Shown one piece after another: positions 40,933-49,781 of a stretch of DNA of 64,000 nt (position 1 is its first letter; each line of letters starts with the position of its first letter). The notes beneath the pieces were generated by a model. That model was not told the origin of the DNA. It saw nothing but the letters and a program-made list of their open reading frames with translations, and searched no databases. Both the position numbers and the translations under genes were made by a program. The DNA comes from Brevundimonas sp. GTDB taxonomy: Bacteria; Pseudomonadota; Alphaproteobacteria; Caulobacterales; Caulobacteraceae. The DNA lies in assembly GCF_016742135.1 (NCBI RefSeq), contig NZ_JACVCG010000005.1:186924-250923 (forward strand). Direction: 5' to 3'.

Positions 40933-41760
40933 ATGACGCATGGACAGATGCTGTCGGGCGCGGCCTCGGCCGGTCGGTCAACCCGTACCCGGCGCGGCCT
41001 GCGGCGGGAGTTGCATCGGCTCAGGCTGTCCTGGGTGGCGGGCGTCGGCACCGCCTCGCCCGTGGCCGCCGCCCTTGTCGCCACGGCGATCCTGTCGGCC
41101 TATTTCATCCTGTTGCCGGGCGTGGACCTGGCCGTCAGCCAGGTCTTCTTCGATGCCGAGCGGGGGTTCGTCGCCGCCTCTGACCCGGCGCTGAAGGCGC
41201 TGCGCAAGTCGTCGACCTGGGTGATGGGACTGGTGCTGCTGGGGCTGATCCTCATCGCCGTCCGTGGCGGGTGGACCCGCCGCCGCGAGGCGAGAAAGGC
41301 GCTGTTCCTGATCTCCGGCCTGGCCCTGGCCTCGGGTCTGGTTGTGAACGGCCTCTTCAAGGCGGGCTGGGGCCGGGCCCGGCCGATCCAGATCGAGGCG
41401 TTCGGCGGCGAGGCCGAGTTCACCCGGGCCTGGGCGATCACCGACCAGTGCGCCTCCAACTGTTCCTTCGTCTCGGGCGAGGCGTCGTCCGCGGCCTGGA
41501 TCGTGGCGGCGGCGGCCGTCATGACGCCGCAACCGTGGCGCCGCATCCTGATCCCGGCCGCGTTCGTCTACGCCGCCGCCCTCTCGTTCAACCGCCTGCT
41601 ATTCGGCGGCCACTTCCTGTCGGACATCCTGCTGTCATGGGCCATCACCGCTCTGGTTCTCTGTCTGCTGCATCGACTGATGCTCCACCGCCCCATGGCG
41701 ACGCGCCGGGCGCGTCGGAGACGGCGTGCGCGCCAGGGTCCGGCTCCCGCCATGGGCTGA
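40933..41760 (+). CDS. PAP2-family membrane phosphatase (LpxE-like)
   Basis: This integral membrane phosphatase probably removes a phosphate from a lipid such as lipid A or undecaprenyl/phosphatidyl phosphate on the periplasmic side. From the ATG at 40933 it has 275 residues and about six transmembrane helices. PAP2 motifs are C1 KAGWGRARP (K-x6-RP), C2 CSFVSGEAS, and C3 NRLLFGGHFLSD (R-x5-H-x3-D). C2 normally reads PSGH; here the His is Glu, as in a subfamily I recall with the CSFVSGE signature. The start could be at 40759. The gene is followed closely by a GT39 glycosyltransferase, a pairing that fits replacement of lipid A phosphates by sugars. Confidence 0.85.
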   Translation: MTHGQMLSGAASAGRSTRTRRGLRRELHRLRLSWVAGVGTASPVAAALVATAILSAYFILLPGVDLAVSQVFFDAERGFVAASDPALKALRKSSTWVMGLVLLGLILIAVRGGWTRRREARKALFLISGLALASGLVVNGLFKAGWGRARPIQIEAFGGEAEFTRAWAITDQCASNCSFVSGEASSAAWIVAAAAVMTPQPWRRILIPAAFVYAAALSFNRLLFGGHFLSDILLSWAITALVLCLLHRLMLHRPMATRRARRRRRARQGPAPAMG

Positions 41761-43220
41761 TCCCGGGGGGACTGGTCGGGGCGGTCGCGGCCCTGACCCT
41801 GGTGCGGCTGGTCGGCCTGCACCTGTCCGTGACCGACCTCTATGTCGATGAGGCCCAATACTGGGCCTGGAGCCGGGAGCTCGCCTGGGGCTATTTTTCC
41901 AAACCTCCGTTCCTGGCCTGGATGATCGCGGCGACCGGGCCGCTCTGCGGGTCTGCTGAAGCCTGCGTGCGGGCCCCGTCGACGATCATCTGGGCGATCA
42001 CCGCCCTGGCCGTGTCGGCCGTCGCCGCGACACTGGGCGGTCGCAAGGCGGCATGGTGGGCGGGCCTCGGCGTGCTGCTGGCACCGGGTGCCGCCTTTTC
42101 GGCGCGGATCGCCTCGACGGATGCGCCGCTCCTGATGTTCTGGGCGCTGGCGGTGCTGGCCGTTGTGCGGCTGAGGGCAGGGGGCGGCGCGGTCTGGCTG
42201 GCGCTGCTGGCCGTGTCCTTCGGTCTCGGCCTGCTGTCGAAGTACGCCATGATCTATCTGCTGCCCTGTCTGGCGATCGCGGCGCTGGTCGATCCCGACA
42301 GCCGCAGGACTCTCCAGAGACCCGCGGTCTGGCTGGCCCTCGCGGCCGGGCTGCTGATCTTCAGCCCCAACCTGGTCTGGAACGTCCTGAACAGCGGCGT
42401 CACCTTCCAGCACACGGCCGACAATGCCCGGGGCGAGGGTCTGGGCCTGGATATCGGCAGCGGGCTGGAGTTCATCGCCGCGCAATTCCTGTTGGCCGGG
42501 CCGGTCGCGCTTTTCTGGGTGCTCGCTGCGGCCGTCCGCGCCACGACGCTCCGCCCGGAAGCTCGGCTGATGATGGCCCTGTCGCTGCCGGTGCTTGCGG
42601 CCCTGACCCTGCTGGCCTTTCTGGGCCGGGCCCATGCCAATTGGGCGGCCACGGCCCTGATCGCCGTCTGGATCCTCAGCGGTCTGCTTTTTACGTGTTG
42701 GCGCCTCAAGGTCTGGCCGGTCGCCGGCCTGATCGTCGGACTGGCGCTGCAGGGACTGCTTCTGGCGGGCGATGCCGGACCTGATCGGCTGGGCGCGTTG
42801 GGCAGCGGGCTCTACCACCAGGTCCGGGGCTGGAGCGACCTGTCAGCCACCGTCGCCGATCATACCGATACGCAGGGCCTTGCGACTGTGGTCGCCGAGA
42901 CCCGGACCGACGCCGCCCTGCTGACCTACTACCTCCGGCATACGCCTTTGCGGGTGCGCGTCTGGCCGGCACCGCCCCGGCAGGGTCCGGACCACTATTA
43001 TGAGATGGCCCGCGCGCTGGACGCCTCCGACGTGGGCCGTCCCGCCCTGCTGATTACGGCCTGCCCGGACGCGGCCCGCCTCACGGACGCCCGCAACCTC
43101 GGCCGCGTCACGGTGAGCACGGGACCGATAACCCGGCGCACACGCCATCTGTTCATCGTGGCCGGCGACCCCGACCGGCGCCCTACCCCTTGCCCCTCCG
43201 AAGTCTCGTCCGCGCGATGA
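41637..43220 (+). CDS. GT39-family (ArnT-like) membrane glycosyltransferase
   Basis: This polytopic membrane protein is related to polyprenol-phosphate-dependent sugar transferases. The first periplasmic loop carries the catalytic acidic motif YVDEAQYWAWSRELAWGYFSKPP, as in GT39/ArnT enzymes. About ten hydrophobic segments follow (LGVLLAPGAAFSA, LAVSFGLGLLSKYAMIYLLPC, LALAAGLLIFSPNLVW and others), then a soluble periplasmic C-terminal domain of about 130 residues. The start is uncertain: the ATG at 41637 overlaps the PAP2 gene by 124 bp, and the protein could begin closer to LIPGG at 41757. It is 527 residues from 41637. It probably acts with the PAP2 phosphatase on an envelope lipid. Confidence 0.82.
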   Translation: MGHHRSGSLSAASTDAPPPHGDAPGASETACAPGSGSRHGLIPGGLVGAVAALTLVRLVGLHLSVTDLYVDEAQYWAWSRELAWGYFSKPPFLAWMIAATGPLCGSAEACVRAPSTIIWAITALAVSAVAATLGGRKAAWWAGLGVLLAPGAAFSARIASTDAPLLMFWALAVLAVVRLRAGGGAVWLALLAVSFGLGLLSKYAMIYLLPCLAIAALVDPDSRRTLQRPAVWLALAAGLLIFSPNLVWNVLNSGVTFQHTADNARGEGLGLDIGSGLEFIAAQFLLAGPVALFWVLAAAVRATTLRPEARLMMALSLPVLAALTLLAFLGRAHANWAATALIAVWILSGLLFTCWRLKVWPVAGLIVGLALQGLLLAGDAGPDRLGALGSGLYHQVRGWSDLSATVADHTDTQGLATVVAETRTDAALLTYYLRHTPLRVRVWPAPPRQGPDHYYEMARALDASDVGRPALLITACPDAARLTDARNLGRVTVSTGPITRRTRHLFIVAGDPDRRPTPCPSEVSSAR

Positions 43221-43349
43221 CCCCGGATCGTCGAAGGCCGAATGGCTGGCCTTTCTGCGCCCGGCCCTGTATGAGGCGCGCGCTCCCCGCACCGTCGCCC
43301 TCACCCCGCGGCCCCTTCTGGCCGGCCGCCCTGCACGTCTGATACTCCA
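43221..43349. other. Gap before typA
   Basis: This 129-bp space shows an open frame without a start codon (reading AEWLAFLRPALYEAR), but nothing that supports a gene. No terminator or consensus promoter is visible. Confidence 0.35.
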
Positions 43350-45182
43350 ATGAACCTTCGTAACGTCGCCATCATCGCCCACGTGGACCACGGCAAGACC
43401 ACCCTGGTCGACCAGCTGCTGGCCCAGTCCGGCGTGTTTCGCGCCAATGAGGCGACCACCGAGCGCGCCATGGACTCCAACGATCAGGAGCGCGAGCGCG
43501 GCATCACCATCCTGGCCAAGGCCACCTCCGTGCTCTGGAACGGCAAGGCCGGCGAGACCCGCATCAACATCATCGACACCCCCGGGCACGCCGACTTCGG
43601 CGGAGAGGTCGAGCGCATCCTCGGCATGGTCGACGGCTGCGTCATCCTGGTCGACGCTGAGGAAGGTGTCATGCCCCAGACCAAATTCGTGCTGACCAAG
43701 GCGCTCAAGATGGGCCTCCGCCCCATCCTCTGCATCAACAAGGTCGACCGCGCCCACGCCGACCCCGACCGCGTGCACCTCGAAACCATGGAGCTGTTCG
43801 AGGCCATCGGCGCCACGCCCGAACAGCTGGACTTCCCCCACATCTATGCCTCGGGTCGCAACGGCTGGGCGACGCTGGATCTGGACAAGCCCAATGACAA
43901 TCTCGCGCCGCTATTCGACCTGATCGTCGACCATGTGCCGCCGCCCGCCGTCGCCGCCAACACCGACAAGCCCTTCCGCATGCTCAATGTGCTGATCGAG
44001 AGCGACCCCTTCCTCGGTCGCCTGCTGACCGGCCGGATCGAGTCGGGCAAGGCGGTCCCCGGCATGCCGGTCAAGGCCCTGTCGCGCGACGGCAAGATGA
44101 TCGAGCAGGGCCGCATCACCAAGGTGCTGGCTTTCCGCGGCCTGAAGCGCCAGCCGATCGAGGAAGGCGCCGAGGCCGGTGACATCGTGGCCATCGCCGG
44201 CCTGTCCAAGGCGACCGTGGCGGACACCCTGTGCGCGCTCGAGGTCACCGAGGCGCTCGACGCCCAGCCCATCGATCCGCCTACCATCTCCATGACCGTC
44301 GGCGTCAACGACAGCCCGCTGGCCGGCCGCGAGGGTGACAAGGTCCAGTCGCGCGTCATCCGCGACCGCCTGCTGAAAGAGGCCGAGGCCAATGTCGCCA
44401 TCCGCGTCACCGAGACCCCGGGCGCCGACGCCTATGAGGTCGCCGGTCGCGGCGAACTGCAGCTGGGCGTGCTGATCGAGAACATGCGCCGCGAGGGCTT
44501 TGAGGTCTCCATCAGCCGCCCGCGCGTGGTCTACAAGACCGGCGAGAACGGCGAACGGCTGGAGCCGATCGAGGAAGTCGTCGTCGACGTCGATGACGAA
44601 TACACCGGCGTGGTCATCGAAAAGCTGTCGGCCCGCAAGGCCGAGCTCAAGGACATGGGCCCGTCGGGTGCCGGCAAGACCCGCATCAGCCTGATGTGCC
44701 CGTCGCGGTCGCTGATCGGCTATCAGGGGGAGTTCCTGACCGATACGCGCGGCTCGGGCGTGCTGAACCGCGTCTTCAGCCACTATGAACCGCACAAGGG
44801 CGAGATCGCCGGCCGCCTCAAGGGCGTGCTGATCTCCAATTCGGACGGCGAGACGGCCGCCTTCGCCCTGTGGAACCTCGAGGATCGCGGCGTCATGTTC
44901 GTCGGCGCGGGCGAGCGCACCTACCAGGGCATGATCATCGGCGAGAACAGCCGCTGGGACGACCTCGACGTCAACCCGATCAAGGGCAAGCAGCTGACCA
45001 ACGTCCGCGCCGCCGGCAAGGACGAGGCCGTGCGCCTGACCCCGCCCCGCATCATGTCGCTGGAACAGGCCATCGCCTATATCGATGAGGACGAGCTGGT
45101 CGAGGTCACGCCCAAGTCGATCCGCCTGAGAAAACAGGTCCTGAACCCCAGCTTCCGCAAGAAGCGCGTCCGCCCGGACTGA
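43350..45182 (+). CDS. typA: Translational GTPase TypA/BipA
   Basis: TypA is a ribosome-binding GTPase needed for large-subunit assembly and growth under stress or cold. The 610-residue protein shows G1 [15 protein letters not shown] (residues 10-24), G2 [11 protein letters not shown] near 46, G3 [14 protein letters not shown] near 74, G4 NKVDR near 130, an EF-Tu-like domain II, the EF-G-like domain III/V segments ([19 protein letters not shown], near 370) and the TypA-specific C-terminus ending SFRKKRVR. The complete set of domains distinguishes it from EF-G and LepA. Confidence 0.96.
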   Translation: MNLRNVAIIAHVDHGKTTLVDQLLAQSGVFRANEATTERAMDSNDQERERGITILAKATSVLWNGKAGETRINIIDTPGHADFGGEVERILGMVDGCVILVDAEEGVMPQTKFVLTKALKMGLRPILCINKVDRAHADPDRVHLETMELFEAIGATPEQLDFPHIYASGRNGWATLDLDKPNDNLAPLFDLIVDHVPPPAVAANTDKPFRMLNVLIESDPFLGRLLTGRIESGKAVPGMPVKALSRDGKMIEQGRITKVLAFRGLKRQPIEEGAEAGDIVAIAGLSKATVADTLCALEVTEALDAQPIDPPTISMTVGVNDSPLAGREGDKVQSRVIRDRLLKEAEANVAIRVTETPGADAYEVAGRGELQLGVLIENMRREGFEVSISRPRVVYKTGENGERLEPIEEVVVDVDDEYTGVVIEKLSARKAELKDMGPSGAGKTRISLMCPSRSLIGYQGEFLTDTRGSGVLNRVFSHYEPHKGEIAGRLKGVLISNSDGETAAFALWNLEDRGVMFVGAGERTYQGMIIGENSRWDDLDVNPIKGKQLTNVRAAGKDEAVRLTPPRIMSLEQAIAYIDEDELVEVTPKSIRLRKQVLNPSFRKKRVRPD

Positions 45183-45274
45183 GCCTGATCAGCGGCGTGC
45201 AACGGCGCTCCGCCATCAGCGTTAATCCTGTCGCCGGTTCTCTTACCAACCGGTGTCATCTGGATTGTAAAGCC

Positions 45275-45814
45275 ATGCGTAAGACCCTGATCCTGGCCAG
45301 ATCGGCGCTGGCCGTCTGTTTCGCGACGCCCGCCGCCGCCCAGGTCTTGGGGGGAAATGTCTCGGGCAATGCCGGCGTACGTATTGACCGACCCGATGTC
45401 GGCCTCGGCCAGACCGTGCGCGATACCCGGGATTTCACCCGGGACACCGTCCGCTCGACCCGCGACGGCCTGCCCGAGGCCCGGGTGGACGGGCGCGCGG
45501 GCGTCGAGGCCTCCGCCCGACCGCGACGGATATCGACCCAGACCGATGTGGCGATGGGTGCCGAGGTTCGGGCCCGGAACGGCGACCTGATCGGCTCCGT
45601 GGTCGGCACCACCCGCGACGCCCGCGGCTATGTGCGGACCGTGCTGGTCCGGACCGCCGACGGTGCCGTGCGGTCGCTTCCCGCCGCCTCGGCCGACCTG
45701 GCCGCGGAGGGGAACGGCGAGGTGGTGATCAGTCGCTGGGACCGCCGCCGCGTCGAGCGACAGCGCCCGGTGGACGACCGAATGGAAGGCGACCACCAGC
45801 GCACCGTCGAATAG
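45275..45814 (+). CDS. Secreted hypothetical protein, possibly PRC-barrel-like
   Basis: This 179-residue protein starts at the ATG at 45275. A signal peptide ends near ATPAAAQ (residue 23). The middle is rich in Arg, Asp and Thr with a repeated pattern (DTRDFTRDTVRSTRDG), and the C-terminal part MGAEVRARNGDLIGSVVGTTRDARGYVRTVLVRTADGAVRSLPA resembles a PRC-barrel: a beta strand, G-x-x-(I/V)-G-x-V, and a later strand. The function is unknown. A strong intrinsic terminator follows. Confidence 0.68.
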   Translation: MRKTLILARSALAVCFATPAAAQVLGGNVSGNAGVRIDRPDVGLGQTVRDTRDFTRDTVRSTRDGLPEARVDGRAGVEASARPRRISTQTDVAMGAEVRARNGDLIGSVVGTTRDARGYVRTVLVRTADGAVRSLPAASADLAAEGNGEVVISRWDRRRVERQRPVDDRMEGDHQRTVE

Positions 45815-45836
45815 CGACGCCGGTATGCCGGTTAAG

Positions 45837-45862
45837 GGGCGGTCCAAACGGGCCGCCCTTTT
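45837..45862 (+). terminator. Intrinsic terminator
   Basis: A 9-bp stem, GGGCGGTCC (45837-45845) with GGGCCGCCC (45850-45858), allows one T-G pair and encloses the loop AAAC. TTTT follows. It lies 22 bp after the stop codon of the secreted protein gene. Confidence 0.88.
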
Positions 45863-45950
45863 GCTGTGACCATCCTGGTCGCGCGCGTGACCAACCTAAT
45901 CCCCTGCGCCGGAGCGGAATACAGCTCTCTGAAAGGCGCGCCGTATCACT

Positions 45951-45981
45951 AAAAAAGGGCGGCTCCGCAGAGCCGCCCTTT
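45951..45981. terminator. Bidirectional intrinsic terminator
   Basis: A perfect 9-bp stem, GGGCGGCTC (45957-45965) with GAGCCGCCC (45970-45978), has the loop CGCA. On the minus strand it is followed by six T residues and on the plus strand by TTT, so it ends mainly the minus-strand GlsB-type gene. Confidence 0.88.
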
Positions 45982-46004
45982 CCGGTTTCAGACCGTCACC
46001 CGTA

Positions 46005-46247
46005 TCAGGCGCGGCGCTTCACCAGTCCCAGCAGGAACAGCAGGATGATGGCGCCGATGGTGGCGACGATGGTCGAACCGATCCAGCCGCCCCAGGCAAA
46101 GCCGAGGGCATTGGCCAGGAAACCACCGATCACGGCACCGACGATACCGACGATCAGATTGGTCAGCAGGCCATGATTGCGGCCCATGATCTGTTCGGCC
46201 AGCCAACCGGCGATGATACCGACGATGATCCAGAAAATAATGTTCAT
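46005..46247 (-). CDS. GlsB/YeaQ/YmgE-family stress membrane protein
   Basis: This 80-residue integral membrane protein starts at the ATG at 46247 (MNIIFWIIVGIIAGWLAEQIMG) after GAAGGAAG. Three hydrophobic segments with Gly-rich packing (GIIAGWLAEQIMG, LIVGIVGAVIGGFLANALG, GGWIGSTIVATIGAIILLFLLG) match the transglycosylase-associated/GlsB family, which is often induced by general stress. Its molecular role is unknown. It is divergent from the XRE regulator gene. Confidence 0.92.
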   Translation of the reverse strand: MNIIFWIIVGIIAGWLAEQIMGRNHGLLTNLIVGIVGAVIGGFLANALGFAWGGWIGSTIVATIGAIILLFLLGLVKRRA

Positions 46248-46320
46248 GTGTGCTTCCTTCCTTTGAATACCCAAGCTGAACCTTAAATGCGTTCCGCCGC
46301 CCCGGGTTGCATGGCCCCCA

Positions 46321-46341
46321 GCATTCGGTCTGCATTCGGTC
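46321..46341. promoter_or_regulatory. Tandem 10-bp repeat in the glsB/xre divergent region
   Basis: GCATTCGGTC occurs at 46321-46330 and again at 46332-46341, an 11-bp period, followed at once by the palindrome GCGATCGC. It lies about 110 bp before the XRE regulator gene and 75 bp before the GlsB-type gene, so it could be an operator for either. Confidence 0.4.
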
Positions 46342-46451
46342 GCGATCGCATAACCCCGTCATTCCCTCCTGACGCGATACCGGCACGGGGTTTGCCGCGT
46401 GGAGGGCGAGCCGTTCCGTTTCGGGACAGGTCGCAACACGGGGAACTGGCC

Positions 46452-46835
46452 ATGGCCACTGACATCGATCTTCACCTTGGGCGCCGTCTGCGCCGCCGCC
46501 GCCGCCTTCTGGGCCTGACGCAACAGCAGCTGGCCACCCAGGTCGGCATCCGCTTCCAGCAGATTCAGAAGTATGAGTGCGGCGCCAACCGCATCTCGGC
46601 CGCCCGCCTGTGGCAGTTGTCCGAGGCGCTGGAAACGCCCGTCAGCTACTTCTATGACGGCCTGACCGAGGCGCTGGAGCGCAGCGAGACCGCCGGGGGC
46701 GCGGGTGGCGAGATGTTTTCCCGCAAGGAAACCCTCGACCTGATCCAGGCCTATTATCAGCTGGGCGAGCGCCCGCGCCGCCGCCTGCTGGATCTTGCCA
46801 AGTCGCTGCATTCCGAGGGTGACGCCGCAGCTTAA
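46452..46835 (+). CDS. XRE-family helix-turn-helix regulator
   Basis: This 127-residue DNA-binding protein starts at the ATG at 46452. The N-terminal HTH is LGRRLRRRRRLLGLTQQQLATQVGIRFQQIQKYECGANRISAARLWQLSEAL (residues 9-60), with the turn in QLATQVGIRFQQIQKYE. The C-terminal part (MFSRKETLDLIQAYYQLGERPRRRLLDLAKSL) is a short helical oligomerisation region typical of this alphaproteobacterial group of Xre regulators. The target is unknown; it may control itself or the divergent GlsB-type gene. Confidence 0.88.
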   Translation: MATDIDLHLGRRLRRRRRLLGLTQQQLATQVGIRFQQIQKYECGANRISAARLWQLSEALETPVSYFYDGLTEALERSETAGGAGGEMFSRKETLDLIQAYYQLGERPRRRLLDLAKSLHSEGDAAA

Positions 46836-46876
46836 ATGGGTGACGACGGGCGGCGGCGTCTGTATGCCGCCCACCC

Positions 46877-47662
46877 ATGACCGAATATGAAGCCTTCGCC
46901 CTTGAGCTCGCCCGCGTCGCCGCCGACGTGACCCTGCCCCTGTTTCGCACGGGGACCGCCGCCGAGGACAAGGGACTGCCGGGGGCCTTCGACCCGGTGA
47001 CCGAGGCCGACCGCGGGGCCGAGGCCGCCATGCGCCGCCTGATCGGGGCGCGTTTCCCGGACCACGGCGTCGTCGGCGAGGAATATGGCGCGGACCGGCC
47101 CGACGCCGAGTTCGTCTGGGTGCTGGACCCGGTCGATGGCACGCGCGCCTTTGTCGCCGGCCTGCCGCTGTGGACCACCCTGATCGGCCTGACCCACCAT
47201 GGACGCCCCGTCGTGGGGGCCGTGGCCCAGCCCTGGCTGGACGAAGTGTTTCTGGGCGGCCCGTCCGGGGCCCGCTGCGTGTTGCGCGGAACCGAGGCAC
47301 CGATTGCCACCCGCCCCTGTCCCCGGCTGAACGATGCGGTGATCTCGACCACCGATCCGGACATCTTTACCGGCGCCGAACTGGGGGCCTGGCGACAGGT
47401 CCGCGCCACGGCCCGCCTGACGCGCCTGGGCTGCGACGCCTATGCCTATGCCATGCTGGCCTCGGGCCATATCGATCTGGTGGCCGAAACGGCCCTCAAG
47501 CCCTGGGACTGGACGGCGCTGGTCGCCCTGATCGAGGCGGCGGGCGGGCAGGTCACCGACTGGCTGGGCAACCCGCCCCACGACGACGGCCGCATTCTGG
47601 CGGTCGGGGATGCGGCCCTCACCGAGCAGGCGCTGCTGACGCTCCGCCGCGCCGTCGGCTAG
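46877..47662 (+). CDS. hisN: Histidinol-phosphatase HisN (inositol-monophosphatase family)
   Basis: This 261-residue Mg-dependent phosphatase probably dephosphorylates histidinol phosphate in histidine synthesis. IMPase-family motifs are GAFDPVTEADRGAEAAMR near 35, the metal-binding Glu in VVGEEYG near 69, WVLDPVDGTRAFVAGLP near 83 and the C-terminal PWDWTALVALIEAAGG near 211. Other IMPase members (inositol or nucleotide phosphatases) cannot be excluded, but the GTRAF...LPLW pattern is typical of HisN. Its stop codon overlaps the convergent rarD stop. Confidence 0.87.
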   Translation: MTEYEAFALELARVAADVTLPLFRTGTAAEDKGLPGAFDPVTEADRGAEAAMRRLIGARFPDHGVVGEEYGADRPDAEFVWVLDPVDGTRAFVAGLPLWTTLIGLTHHGRPVVGAVAQPWLDEVFLGGPSGARCVLRGTEAPIATRPCPRLNDAVISTTDPDIFTGAELGAWRQVRATARLTRLGCDAYAYAMLASGHIDLVAETALKPWDWTALVALIEAAGGQVTDWLGNPPHDDGRILAVGDAALTEQALLTLRRAVG

Positions 47663-48582
47663 ACCGGCTCCGCCTGCGAGGTCAGGGCCTTGCGGGCCAG
47701 CCGGGCGCGTCGCCACGCGGCCCACAGGAAGACACCGGCCCCCAGCCAGATAAAGCCGAACGACACCCCGCGCAGCCAGGTGAAGTCCTCGCCCTGGCTG
47801 ACCCCGATGACAAAGCTGATGGTCGGAGCGACGAACTGCAGAAAACCGATGGTGGTCAGGGGCAGGCGCCGCGCTGCCCATGAGAACAGCACCAGCGGCC
47901 CAACCGTCACGGGCCCCGCCATGGCCAGCCAGAAGGCCGCATCCGGACTGTCGAAGAACACGCCCGAACCCTGCATCTGCAGCCAGATCAGCCAGCCGAG
48001 GCCGAACGGCGCCATCAGCAGGCATTCGACGAACAGGCCCGCCTGGGCATCGGCACGCACGCGCTTGCGGATCACCCCATAGGCGGCGAACGACACCGCC
48101 AGCGTCAGCGAAATGAGCGGCAGTCGCCCCAGCGCCACAGCCTGCAACGCCACCCCGGCTGCGGCCAGGGCAATGGCCACCAGCCCCGCCCGGCTCAGCC
48201 GCTCGCGGAACAGGCAGGCCCCCAGTGCCATATTCAGCAGCGGATTCAGATAATAGCCGAGGCTGGTTTCCAGCGTATGGGCGTTGTTCACTGCCCAGAC
48301 GAACAGGGCCCAGTTCAGTGCGATCAAACCGGTCGACAGCATCAGCCAGCCCAGCGTCCGGCGATCGGCAAAGGCGGCCTTCACCTGGTCCGACTGGTGA
48401 GCCCAGAGGACCAGTATGGCGGCCCAGACCAGACCCCAGACGGCCCGGTGGCCCATGATCTCGAAGGCATCGGCGCCCGCTGCGCCCATGGGCTGATAGA
48501 TCAGCGGCGACAGTCCCCAGAGGACGTAACACCCCAGCCCCGCCAGCAGGGCCGCGCGGCCGTCAGGCGCGGAGGCCGTCAC
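47659..48582 (-). CDS. rarD: EamA-family transporter RarD
   Basis: This 307-residue inner-membrane transporter has ten predicted transmembrane helices in two EamA halves. The start region GLGCYVLWGLSPLIYQPMG, then AFEIMGHRAVWGLVWAAILVL and YYLNPLLNMALGACLFRERLSR, is diagnostic for RarD, which is distinct from other drug/metabolite transporters by its short N-terminus and YxxNPL motif. The transported compound is unknown (chloramphenicol-sensitivity-related in other bacteria). It uses a GTG start 1 bp after the asd stop codon, so asd-rarD are co-transcribed. Confidence 0.9.
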   Translation of the reverse strand: MTASAPDGRAALLAGLGCYVLWGLSPLIYQPMGAAGADAFEIMGHRAVWGLVWAAILVLWAHQSDQVKAAFADRRTLGWLMLSTGLIALNWALFVWAVNNAHTLETSLGYYLNPLLNMALGACLFRERLSRAGLVAIALAAAGVALQAVALGRLPLISLTLAVSFAAYGVIRKRVRADAQAGLFVECLLMAPFGLGWLIWLQMQGSGVFFDSPDAAFWLAMAGPVTVGPLVLFSWAARRLPLTTIGFLQFVAPTISFVIGVSQGEDFTWLRGVSFGFIWLGAGVFLWAAWRRARLARKALTSQAEPV

Positions 48583-48583
48583 C

Positions 48584-49630
48584 TCAGACCGTCAGGGTGC
48601 GATAACCGCCCGAGGGCTTGATCATGCCCGTCTCGTCCAGCAACTGCGCGATCTGGACGGCGTTCAGCGCCGCGCCCTTCCGCAGGTTGTCGGACACGAC
48701 CCAAAGGTTCAGGCCGTTCTCGACCGTCGGGTCCTTGCGGATCCGGCTGACGAAGACGGCAAAGTCGCCGGCCGCATCGACCGGGGTGACGTAGCCGTCG
48801 GCCTCGGCCTTGTCGACGACCAGCACGCCCGGCGCCTCGCGCAGGATTTCGCGCGCCTCATCGGGCGATATCGGACGGTCAAACTCGAGATTGACCGATT
48901 CGGAATGGCCGACGAACACCGGCACCCGCACGCAGGTCACGGTCAGCTTGATCTCCGGATCAAGGATCTTGTGGGTCTCGACCCACATCTTGGCTTCCTC
49001 GTCGGTATAGCCGTCGTCGCGGAACGATCCGATCATCGGGATCAGGTTGAAGGCGATCTGCTTGGGAAAGACCTTCGGCGTGGCATCGCCCAGGCCATAG
49101 ATGGCCTTGGTCTGGGTCCACAGCTCGTCCATGCCTTCCTTGCCCGCGCCGGACACCGACTGATAGGTCGAGACCACGCAGCGCGTGATCTTCGCCGCGT
49201 CATGCAGGGGCTTCAGCGCCACGACCAGTTGGGCGGTCGAACAGTTCGGGTTGGCGATGATGTTCTTCTTCCGCGCGTCCCTGACCGCGTCGGGATTCAC
49301 TTCCGGCACGATCAACGGCACGTCCGGATCCATGCGGAAGGCCGAGGAGTTGTCGATCACGATCGGACCGGCCTTGCCGATCTTCTCCGACCATTCGCGG
49401 CTGACGTCCCCACCCGCGCTCATCAGCACCACATCGACGGTCGAAAAGTCGAAGGTTTCCATATTCTGGCATTTGACGGTCCGGTCGCCGAAAGCCACCT
49501 CCACGCCCTGCGACTTGCGCGAGGCGATGGCGTGCAGTTCCGACACCGGAAACTTCAGCTCCTCCAGGATATTCAGCATTTCCTGGCCGACATTGCCGGT
49601 GGCGCCTACGACGGCGACGCGATAGCCCAT
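48584..49630 (-). CDS. asd: Aspartate-semialdehyde dehydrogenase
   Basis: Asd reduces aspartyl phosphate to the semialdehyde, the branch point to diaminopimelate, lysine, threonine and methionine. The 348-residue protein starts at the ATG at 49630 (MGYRVAVVGATGNVGQEML, the NADP-binding loop). It contains IASRKSQGVEV near 37, the catalytic Cys in NIIANPNCSTAQLVVAL near 128 and the catalytic-His region VPVFVGHSESVNLEF near 240. It is the monofunctional bacterial form. Both neighbours are on the same or divergent strand without an amino-acid cluster. Confidence 0.96.
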   Translation of the reverse strand: MGYRVAVVGATGNVGQEMLNILEELKFPVSELHAIASRKSQGVEVAFGDRTVKCQNMETFDFSTVDVVLMSAGGDVSREWSEKIGKAGPIVIDNSSAFRMDPDVPLIVPEVNPDAVRDARKKNIIANPNCSTAQLVVALKPLHDAAKITRCVVSTYQSVSGAGKEGMDELWTQTKAIYGLGDATPKVFPKQIAFNLIPMIGSFRDDGYTDEEAKMWVETHKILDPEIKLTVTCVRVPVFVGHSESVNLEFDRPISPDEAREILREAPGVLVVDKAEADGYVTPVDAAGDFAVFVSRIRKDPTVENGLNLWVVSDNLRKGAALNAVQIAQLLDETGMIKPSGGYRTLTV

Positions 49631-49781
49631 TATGGTCTGTCCTTCGGACGCCCTGCGCGCGCGCCGCGGGCGCTCGCTGCTTGAGGGCAGGTGGGGGATG
49701 CGGGGTACGCTGCCCATGTAATCATTCCCCCGTGCCACGCAATCGCTTTTCAGTCCTCGCCCGGCCCGCTAAGCGCGGGGC

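Noticed and set aside
43221..43349. Possible gene remnant between GT39 and typA
   Set aside because: The frame has no start codon and is too short to separate from random high-GC sequence.
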